Positions 55,434 through 64,000 of a DNA stretch of 64,000 nt are shown one piece after another. Under the pieces are notes generated by a model. The model was not told the origin of the DNA, ran no database searches, and saw only the letters and a program-made list of their open reading frames with translations. Numbering within the stretch: the stretch's first letter is position 1; every line of letters starts with the position of its first letter. The stretch is from Hexactinellida sp. DTS-2022 (lineage: Eukaryota; Porifera; Hexactinellida): NCBI GenBank assembly GCA_028753945.1, contig JAPNXP010000008.1:1302001-1366000 (forward strand). The letters run 5' to 3'. The translations under genes and the position numbers were made by a program.

Positions 55434-56180
55434 CTGTGCCGACTATACTATAGTATAGTAGCCAAGTTCTAATCTCACTGCCTTTATTTATTATTGTGCC
55501 GACTATACTATGGTATAGTGGCCCAGTTCTAATCTTACTGCATTGGTTTGTTTTTAGTCCCTATCCGCTCTACAGGCCAGAGTTAGATTGTCTCGGAGCT
55601 CAAACTTTTTTAGCATTCGTGTCCCATATGTTACATGTGCATCTCAAGCCAAATTTTATATAAACAATTTTTTATATACCACTTTGACTCCTTTGAAAAT
55701 TTGTCTGGTCCATAACTCAAAAAATGTTATTCTAAACCCGCAATTTTTATTTCACCATGGGATTCACCATAAAATTTTGCTTCTAATCGGAGAATAGGAA
55801 ATTTAATAAAGCGTTTAATTCATGCCATAGATCGGTGTAGATATTTCTTTGTTTACTCACATTTCAGTTTAGTTTAAAGTTTTAAATCTAATTATATTGT
55901 TTCAACTTATAAAATATTTTAAATTGCAGCTGTGCCGACGCATTTCCCTTGTGTGGCACTATCCTTTAGTGGGTGCTGGTTTGGTAATTGATAGTGCCTC
56001 CAAAGGAACATGCTGTCTGTACAGCTGCAATTTTGGATTTTTTCGCCATGTCATGAACGCCACAGGTGTTTAGAATCATTTAACAAGTTGTTACCGGACA
56101 AAGGAAGGATTGATAAATTTGAAGTTTGTTTCTATCTTAAACCATCTTGAATTTAATGCCATTAATTAATTATGTATAGT
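55434..56180 (+). repeat. R1 unit with doubled short palindrome
   Basis: Short palindromes at 55434-55466 and 55495-55526, a partial body (TTTGTCTGGTCCATAACTCA, near 55695), and the long hairpin 55917-56037, then body remnants up to about 56180. Confidence 0.75.
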
Positions 56181-56590
56181 TATTACATTATAGATCATGG
56201 CCTACTATATTATACGGCTAGATAAGTCAAGTATTTGCTCATTTCATTTCCAGGCCAGTGTTTACTTTCTAATTGCTCGTAAAATGAATTACCTATGGTC
56301 ATGGAATAAACTAAACTTAGGTTTTCAAATACGCCAGAAACATCTAATAAACTTTTGAGAATGATTTCTCATCGGATTTAACCACAATGACGCAATCAAA
56401 TATACATACCCATATATGGCAATGATGTTAAATAAATGTTAATTTTTTAGATAATTTGAGAATCTAACTTTGCCGTTTTTATCCTGATGCATTTTTCTTG
56501 TTAAAAACTAACTACAGTAACAAATTATGTAATTCCTTTCACTCAAATTCTTTTCAAAGTCAATGTAAGTAAATAATTATACTGTTGTTC

Positions 56591-56804
56591 CAGGCTTTCA
56601 CCCAGACAAAAATTTCTGAGCGCCTAGATTTAGTTTGAGCTCGTTCATTTTTCATTTTGTACGCCTAGTTTGCATATTTTGTATTAAGTCTATGGGAGCA
56701 TCTCTCGATATTGTACACCTAGACTCGATTTTTGTACGCCTAGATTAAAATCCATCCAAATTCCGCTCCTTTAGGAGTGCACAATACGCCTGGATAACAC
56801 CCTG
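56591..56804. mobile_element. hAT-type MITE (CAGGCTTTCAYCC family)
   Basis: Ends CAGGCTTTCACCCAG and GCCTGGATAACACCCTG. Flanking 8-mers TGTTGTTC (56583-56590) and TATTGTTC (56805-56812). The hAT at 56812 is inserted within a base of this MITE's right target duplication. Confidence 0.87.
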
Positions 56805-56811
56805 TATTGTT

Positions 56812-59729
56812 CAGGGGCGTCAGGTTGACCAAAAAAGCGGGGGGGCCGTTGTACTAGTTCATTCAATATGTCAAATACGCAAATTAAAGTGAATAGTAAT
56901 ATCAATTATATTTTGAATCCTTCCATGTCTGCATTTCGTACTTGATCAATTAAAGAATCCATAATTTCATGTTATTTCTTAATTGAACAATTAAAGGGTC
57001 TATAGTGCTAATAATATACACTGAATGTGTTTCCAACCATAAATACAAAGTCAAGATTCTAGTAATTAAATAAATTCTAAATCTAATAATTTGCTAATTC
57101 GTGTTCTGACCCTAATTATTCTTGAAAACAATAAATGTCTTATTCTAAGCGTTCCGCAAAAAAACCTAAGATTGCCCAGCCGCTATTAAAACATTTTTTC
57201 CCAGCACAAACATCGCTCACTTCTCCGTACTGAGAGATCCAGATTCTCAGTCCGCTGAAGGCCTAGATGAATTTTTACCCTCTCTCAGCCGGAATCTGCA
57301 GAACCTCAGCATATTACACTCCAACCTCCGATCCAAGTCGGACAAGACTTTAACCCATATCTAGTAGCCAAGGAAACACACTGCCTTGGCAATCAGAAGT
57401 TTAATAAGGCTTGGCTTGCCGAAATTCCATGGCTACGTTACGATGAAAGTTTGGATTTTGCTGGTGTTCTGGTTTGTGTCTGGGGTTGAATGCTGACATG
57501 TTACCAGCGAATGAGAATACAGACAGGTTTGCAGAGAACAGTTTTGTCACTGGATGGCATAATTGGCACGGTGGTAGGTCGAAACTTCTGAGACATACTC
57601 GAGCTGTTGCTGGGTCGCTTAAGTATAATGTGCATCATTACTTGGCAAGTGTCATGGCTGCTCACGAGAACCAGCTAATAATTAAAGCCCAGGTCAGCAG
57701 CAAGAAGAAACAGGAGATGCAGAGGAATAGGATTGGCCTCGATGCTGTTATTTCTAGCATACAACTCTTGGCTAGACAGGGAATGCAGCTACGAGGCCAC
57801 GGTGAAGAAAAAGATACAGCAAACATCTGGCAAGAGGTTAAACTTATTTCAAGTTTCAATGAAGATGTAAAATCCTACTTTAATGGCTCTGGGAACAAGT
57901 TATGTCTGTACCAATACAGAATGAATGTCTCAAGATGCTAGGTGACAGTGTACTGGATATCATTGTTAAAAAGATCAAGAGGTCAGGTTGGTTTACTTGT
58001 ATCATGGACGAGACTCAAGACATCTCAACCCTTGAGCAAGTTTGCATCTGTATTAGATATGTCGACGAGTCAGATCTTAGTGTACGGGAAGATTTTTTAG
58101 GATTTCATAACATAAATGGTACCACAGCTCTAGAGCTCTACGATACACTATCAAGACGATAAATAATCTTTGTCTTGACATGCAGGATTGCCGAGGTCAG
58201 GCCTACGATGGAGCCTCAATTGTTTCTGGTCATGTCTCTGGTTTGCAGACATTAGTTAGGAGTCATTATCCAAAAGCCCTGTATTCCCACTGCGCTGGTC
58301 ATAATCTTAATTTGGTGCTGAATGATGTTGCAAAGGATTTCGCCAGTGTTATCTTATCGTTACGCTCGTAAGTAAAATCGGGGCATATGTGAAGAATTCA
58401 GCAAAAAAGAAAAGTAAATTTCGATCAGATACGAGATGCGTACTCAGAAGACGGTAAATTTGCAGCTCAAATGTACGGCCCATTTGCCCAACAAGATGGA
58501 TTCTAAGATACCCGGCAGTAAATGCTATTTTGGAGAATTATGGGGATCTTCTTGACTTCCTAAGCACCTCTAGCGACAATGAAACCAAGGCTCAAGGATA
58601 TGTTAGAGAATTTAAACGCTTTGAAGTATATTTCGGGGTACGCATTCTACATCGTATCTTTGATCAAGTCCAGCCAGTTCACAATGCAATCCAATCAGAA
58701 TCAATGTCACTGGGGGAGTGTTAAAGTATAATAACTGCACTCACTGCTGCATTGAGAATAGATGGAGAGTCCGCGGATATTTCACTGTATTCATGACTAG
58801 CTGCAAGACTTCAGCATCAACTATGGGCATTGAATTTCCTGCAGTTCCTCGAGGCCTCGCGAAAAGGGTGAATAGAGGAAATAGGGTTGACTGGAAAATT
58901 GATGATGCCGTTGTTGATAATTATTACCATGGTATTTGGACAAAGATGTATAACTCTCTTGTAGTATCACTGACAAAGCGTTTTCAAGGGAAGGCAATAG
59001 ACAACGGGATTTTCAAGATATTCTGTCCAATATTAGTGAGGATTCTAATTATGAATTCCCAAGCATGAATTCACTCAAGGAGCTCTACACAACAGATCTT
59101 AATTGGAATTTTTGAAGTTAGAGATGATACAATGGGATCGTGTTAGTAAATATCCAACCCTACCAAATACACGACTGATCTGAAGTACCTTCTCAAGTAT
59201 CTTTCTAGGAAGTCTGATCATCGTCTCATGTGGCCTAACTTGGTTTTATTCCTTAAGCTCTACCTTCTTCTACCTTGTACGTCATGTTCTGCCGAACGCG
59301 GATTTAGCTGATTAAGACGTATAAAAACGTATCTTCGCAGCACAATGTCAGAAGACAGATTGAATGCATGCGCATTATGCAATGTACATAATGAAATATT
59401 GGACCAATTGGATATTGGCAAAATCACTGACGAATGGATTAATAGGAGTGAGGTCAGGATGAATAAGTGAAGATAGCTTGAGGAATTCTTAAAATATGTT
59501 AATGACATTAATTTGTTTATGATAATATTAATTGTCTTATATTACACGTATACATTTCAAGTACATAAATAAATTATAAATAATAAGTAGTATCTAGTAT
59601 TGCAATCACGCACTGCATATTTATTCACAGCACAATGAGTAAACTAGGATCAAAATACCTATAAAGTGAGCATATTTTTTTAAAAGAAACTGGGGGTGGG
59701 CGAGCCCCCCCCCGAACCTGACGCCCCTG
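56812..59729 (+). mobile_element. Complete but decayed hAT transposon
   Basis: TIRs CAGGGGCGTCAGGTTGACC and CGAACCTGACGCCCCTG. Flanking 8-mers GTATTGTT (56804-56811) and CTATTGTT (59730-59737) match at 7 of 8. At 2.9 kb it has the expected hAT size and encodes one broken transposase. Confidence 0.92.
57134..59470 (+). pseudogene. hAT transposase with TTF-type zinc finger (ZMYM1/DUF4371-like)
   Basis: Starts MSYSKRSAKK at 57134. After frameshifts it shows the TTF-type finger region (DRFAENSFVTGWHNWHGG, then LLRHTRA, 57520-57610), a long open stretch to 57940, the DUF4371/RNase-H-like core (CIMDETQDISTLEQVCICIR with the catalytic-type Asp, near 58000; QAYDGASIVSGHVSGLQ, HCAGHNLNLVLND, near 58290) and the C-terminal hAT dimerisation region (SCSAERGFS, then TMSEDRLNACAL, near 59290-59370). 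Several frameshifts and stops (58160, 58370, 59310) inactivate it. It would have moved the surrounding element. Confidence 0.9.
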
Positions 59730-60228
59730 CTATTGTTATCAAGCCATATGTTTTGTATTTTTTGAAATGTTAGTTATATTTTAATCTAAGTCTTATATGT
59801 GCTGTTTGACGATGGACATGTTGCCCAGTCAGTTTAATGACCGTTCTTGTGACTTATTTAGCTAATGTTCACTGAATCTCTACTTTAATCTTACTTCATA
59901 ATTAGTATTAATTACCATATATGGGTATGCATATTTGATTACGTCATTGTGGTTAAATCCGATGAGAAATTATTCTCAAAAGTATTTTAGATGTTTCTGG
60001 CGTATTTGAAAACCTAAGTTTAGTTTATTCCATGACCATAGGTAATTCATTTTACGAGCAATTAGAAAGTAAACACTGGCCTGGAAATGAAATGAGCAAA
60101 TACTTGACTTATCTAACCGTATAATACAGTAGGCCATGATCTATATCAGTGGTCTTTATTTCTATGTTGAACCATCTTGAGTTTAATGCCATTCATTCAT
60201 TATGTATTGATAATACAATATATTATTA

Positions 60229-61200
60229 CTGTGCCGACTATACTATAGTATAGTGGCCCAGTTCTAATCTTAGTGCCTTGGTAGTTATTATTATTATTAT
60301 TATTATTATTGGTCCGTATCCTCTCCACAGAACAGAGTTTAATTAACTAAGACATGGGTTACAGATGTGCACCTGGGGTTACGATTTTGATTAACAAATT
60401 TTGGATACATTTTTAACACCTTTCAAAATTTGTCTGGTCCATAACTCAAAAAATATTATACTAAACTTCAATTTTATTTCATCATTGGATTCATCATAAC
60501 ATTCTGCGTCTGATGGGATAAGAATTTTTTAAATAATGTGTTAAATTTCTGCCATAAATGGGGGTTGAAATTTCTTTGTTTACTCACACTTCAATTTCAG
60601 TAAAACTGTTAAATCGAATTCTATTGTTTCAACTTGTAATAATTATATTGATTAACTTGTTAAATCTTACTCTATTGTTTCAACTTGCGATAAATATATT
60701 GATTTAACTTATAATTCCTGCTGGCTTCTATTAAATTGTAGTATTACTATACAATGGATTAAATAAATAATATACTAATATAAGAATTTGTTGACTTAAC
60801 TCACTCACCGTGGATAGTTAAAAAATCAATATATTTATTACAAGTTGGAACAATGGAATTAGATTTAACAGTTTTACTGAAATTGAAGTGTAACTAAAGT
60901 TACTAAACAAACAAATTTCAATCCCCATTTATGGCAGAAATTAAACCCATTATTAAAAAATTTCTCCTCCCATCTGACGCAGAGTTTTATGATGAATCCA
61001 ATGATTAAATAGAAATTGGCGGATTAGTAAAAGATTTTTTAATAGACCAGACAAAATTTGAAAGGTGTTAAAGATGTGTCCAAAATTTGTTAATCAAAAA
61101 TCGTAACCCAGGTGCAAATTAGACGATCCCATCGCACCCACATGCAAGTTTTAGCCCATCAACTATAAGCTCTGGCCAGGGCACCGTCTACGGAGAAAAC
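60229..61200 (+). repeat. R1 units meeting head to head
   Basis: Short palindrome 60229-60261, (ATT)n 60283-60312 and a forward body to about 60825. A reverse-oriented body follows (60830-61195, ending GGCACCGTCTACGGAGAAAA), so two units meet in inverted orientation. Confidence 0.75.
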
Positions 61201-62300
61201 AAAATTGAAGCCTGTGCCGACGCATGTTCCTTTGGTGGCACTATATTTTGTTGGTTGTCTATTGATAGTGCCTCCAAAGGAACATGCCGTCGGCACAGGC
61301 AGAAATTTTGGGTTTTTTTTTCCGCCAAGTCATGAACGCCTCAAGGTGTCAAGAACCATTTGTTAATTGGTCCGAGTCACAAGGAACGGTAGATAAATTT
61401 GAAGTTTGTTTCTATCATAAACCATCTTGAGTTTAATGCCATTCATTCATTGTGAATTGATAATAAATTATATTATTAGTTATTTATTATAGCAATGTTA
61501 TCCACGGTGAGTGAGTTAAGTCAACAAATTCCTTATATTATATTATTTTATTTAATCCAGTGGTTCTCAACCGGGGGGTCCGAGCGAGGCCATGGTGCGA
61601 GGTACGATTCTGGGGGTGCGGGAAAAGAATACAAGTGCTGTTTATATTAAAAATCAACGATATTACGTTTACCAGGGGGTGCGAGAGTAGAATTTGAAAG
61701 CTAAAGGGGTGCGGAAGTTGAATTTGAAAGCTGAAGGGGTGCGGAGGTTTACAAAGGTTAAGAATCACTGATTTATTCCATTGTATAGTAATACTACAAT
61801 TACCTATCTAAAGTCAGCTGGAATTTATAAGTTAAATAAATACATTTATCGCAAGTTGAAACAATAGAGTAAGATTTAACAAGTTAAATCAATAAAATTA
61901 TTACAAGTTGAAACAATAGAAATAGATTCAATATATTATTACAAGTTGAAACAAAGGAAATTGATTTAACAGTTTACTGAATCTGAAGTGTGAGGAAACA
62001 CGGGATTGGCACCCCAATAATGGCACAAACCCAGGCTAAATTGAACATTTGTGATTTGCCAAAAGGTGTAGACTTTATTTCTCTATCCGTACATGTAAAT
62101 TTTATCAAGCTCAATATTAATTAATTCATGTTATGAGCGATAATTAGTTTAAATAGGTGTTAAAATTATTTGATAAAAAATCGTAACCCCAGGTGCAAAT
62201 TAGACGGTCACTCCCCATTACATGCCAAGTTTCAACCCTCAATGTATACAGGTGTGGCCAGGGCACCTGCTACGGAGTAATAAATAAAATAAAAATATAG
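61201..62300 (-). repeat. R1 unit, reverse
   Basis: Long hairpin 61201-61311, then a body in reverse ending GGCACCTGCTACGGAG near 62277. Carries the MITE 61558-61770, absent from the corresponding site at about 9405-9425. Confidence 0.78.
61558..61770. mobile_element. hAT-type MITE in R1
   Basis: Ends CAGTGGTTCTCAACCGG and GGTTAAGAATCACTG. Flanking 8-mers ATTTAATC (61550-61557) and ATTTATTC (61771-61778). GGGGTGCGGAAG-like words are repeated inside. Confidence 0.88.
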
Positions 62301-62315
62301 GCAGTAAGATCAGTA

Positions 62316-62553
62316 CTGGGCCACTATACTATAGTATAGTCGGCACAGTAATAATAATAATAATGGCAGTGATTTCAATACTGGTCCACTATACTATAGT
62401 ATAGTTGGCACAGTAATAATCATAATAATTAAGGCTCTAATATTAGAACTGGGCCACTATACTATAGTATAGTCGGCACAGTAATAATAATAACCAAGCT
62501 CCAAGGCACTAAGATTAGAACTGGGCCACTATACTATACTATAGTCGGCGCAG
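62316..62553 (-). repeat. Four short R1 palindromes in tandem
   Basis: Copies at 62316-62348, 62381-62413, 62449-62481 and 62521-62553, spaced 65-72 bp and separated by (ATA)n and TTAGAACTGGGCC-like linkers. Confidence 0.88.
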
Positions 62554-64000
62554 TAATAATTATATTGATTCAACTTGTGAGATCGAGTAGGCTTCTATTT
62601 CTAATTGAAAATTAAGATTATATATTCCATAACAACGACAAATTTTGTGATTATATTTCCTTCTGCAAGAGTACTCTTAACAATATTAATATACTGTCGT
62701 AATTAATTATATAGATAGAAACAAACTTCCAATTTATCAATTGATCCTTATGCCACGTAACACCTCTACAAATGGGTCTTGACACCTTGAGGTGATAATG
62801 ACATCGTCAAAAAATGTGTTTTCACAATTTTATGAATTATATAATTAGAATGAGTTGGTTGGTGTTGGGTGATCACCCAACTCACAAATAAAAGTCCTGA
62901 ATCATCACCTATTTATTCTACTGAAACTTGAATCTCTCTGAAATGAAGTGAACTAATTGGAAACTTCACCACTCTAAGGGTCGTTGCCTTCTGAAACACC
63001 TTTCTGAAATAATTTAACACCTTCATAGTGATGATGACCGAAAAAATCCAAAATTGCAGTTGTGCAGACAGAATGTTCCTTTGGAGGCACTATCAATTTA
63101 CCAACCACTAAATATAGTGCCTCCAAAGGAACATGTGTCGGCACAGCTGCAATTTGTATTTTATTTTTATGAAATGACTGCCTTGATTTTTTAATCGTAT
63201 CCTCTCCACATAACAGAGTGTTATTAACTATGAGCCCAAATTGTCAGGATAGGTATCTCATGGGTTACAGATGTCTACCTGGTGTCTCGATTTAGTTTTA
63301 TTATTATTTTGATACATTTCTACTCCTATTGAACATCACAAACGAACATTTAATACCTGAATATTGAATTTATATACATTCGATAGAGAATTGAATTCTA
63401 CATCTTTTCACATACGCGAAATTCAAATTGGGCTTAGATTGTTCCACAATTGAGTAACAAATTTCCATTGTTACTAACACGTCTGTTCAAATGAAAGTGT
63501 TAAATCAAAATTATCAAATCTATTGTTTCAACTCGTGATAATATACTGATTCCAACTTGTGAAATCGAGTAGGCTCTACTACAGTAGTTCCCAACCTGGG
63601 GTGCATGAATCCCTTGGGGGTGCACGGCACAAGGCTCGGGGGTGTACCAGACAAGGAGTGAGTGAATATTGAGCATTTTAAAGTCAAGTATTTTTAACTA
63701 TAATCTGCAAGTACATTCTGACTACTTGACTATATTGATTGATTACTATTGTGTTCTGTGAGTAGTGAATATTCTCCTGTCTATTATTAATTACATGAAA
63801 AGTCGGGGTCAATAGAGTCCTTCAGACTTAGGTATCTCCTGGGGGTGCACAACCAAATTTTCAGGCATCAGGGCGTGACGAGTTAAAAATTTTGGGAAAT
63901 ACTGCTCTACTAATTGAAAACTAAGATTATATATTCCATAACGTGTCAACGACACATTATGTGAGTATATTTCCTTCTGAAAGAATACTCTTGTACAATT
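62554..64000. repeat. R1 variant units (reverse then forward)
   Basis: A reverse body (62554-63040) runs into the long hairpin 63047-63158, then a forward body to the window end. It preserves uninterrupted target sites for the insertions at 22893 (CGATAGAG at 63381) and 23211 (TGTGAGT at 63960). Confidence 0.75.
63582..63904. mobile_element. hAT-type MITE
   Basis: Ends CAGTAGTTCCCAACCTGGGG and TTTTGGGAAATACTG, with a perfect 8-bp duplication CTCTACTA (63574-63581, 63905-63912). Confidence 0.93.

Larger units (their letters stand above)
56190..60139. mobile_element. Inverted-repeat (R3) element carrying nested MITE and hAT
   Basis: The arms 56190-56425 and 59797-60139 are inverted copies of R3 with outer ends ATCATGGCCTACTA / TAGTAGGCCATGAT. 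Between them sit the MITE 56591-56804 and the hAT 56812-59729. Without these the element would be about 0.8 kb. No clear target duplication seen. Confidence 0.7.

Noticed and set aside
62316..62553. Palindrome cluster as a CRISPR array
   Set aside because: The spacers are similar simple AT-rich linkers, not unique, and the genome is animal.

Overview
This window is AT-rich, intron-bearing animal DNA made mostly of transposable elements, with only two host genes I can name. The evidence for an animal host is a complete, apparently intronless gene for UVSSA (a metazoan transcription-coupled repair factor; minus strand, 15967-18108) and the first exon of proteasome subunit beta type-4 (PSMB4; plus strand, 48673-48877, ending at a GTATGT donor). 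The mobile elements (P, hAT, MULE, Merlin, Helitron, a non-LTR LINE, TA-inserting mariner/Tigger-type MITEs) fit a small AT-rich invertebrate genome. I cannot name the species.

Layout. 1-5000: a decayed minus-strand LINE interrupted by two hAT-type MITEs. 5000-10700: scattered MITEs, copies of a 'GTGCCGAC' palindrome repeat, and a non-autonomous Helitron. 11228-13512: a complete MULE with terminal inverted repeats, a 10-bp target duplication, and a FLYWCH / MULE DDE / RING-finger transposase broken by one frameshift. 15967-18108: UVSSA. 19116-24940: MITEs, a truncated hAT transposase, and palindrome-repeat units. 24989-28340: a decayed Helitron helicase split by a long-TIR element with an exact 7-bp target duplication. 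30003-32518: a nearly full-length P-type transposase relic. 32519-37704: a 5.2-kb segment bounded by ~390-bp inverted repeats, holding nested MITEs and a Merlin (ISXO2-like) transposase. 38171-48200: another Helitron, further P-transposase pieces, an inverted-repeat pair, and many MITEs. 48673-51425: PSMB4. 51987-53410: remnants of an unidentified minus-strand coding region split by a TA-site MITE. 53675-56185: a duplicated exon-like block, a third Helitron copy and more palindrome repeat. 56190-60139: an inverted-repeat element carrying a complete but decayed TTF-zinc-finger hAT with its own TIRs and target duplication. 60229-64000: palindrome-repeat units with two further MITEs.

The strongest result is the stratigraphy. 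More than 20 insertions have boundaries fixed by TIRs plus target-site duplications, and several are confirmed by uninterrupted paralogous copies elsewhere in the window. The most unusual items are the MULE-RING transposase with a frameshift just before its third catalytic residue, the 7-bp-duplication TIR family, and a repeat family built on two different palindromes that both begin CTGTGCCGAC. Apart from UVSSA and the PSMB4 exon, nothing here looks like an intact host gene. I found no tRNA, rRNA or CRISPR.
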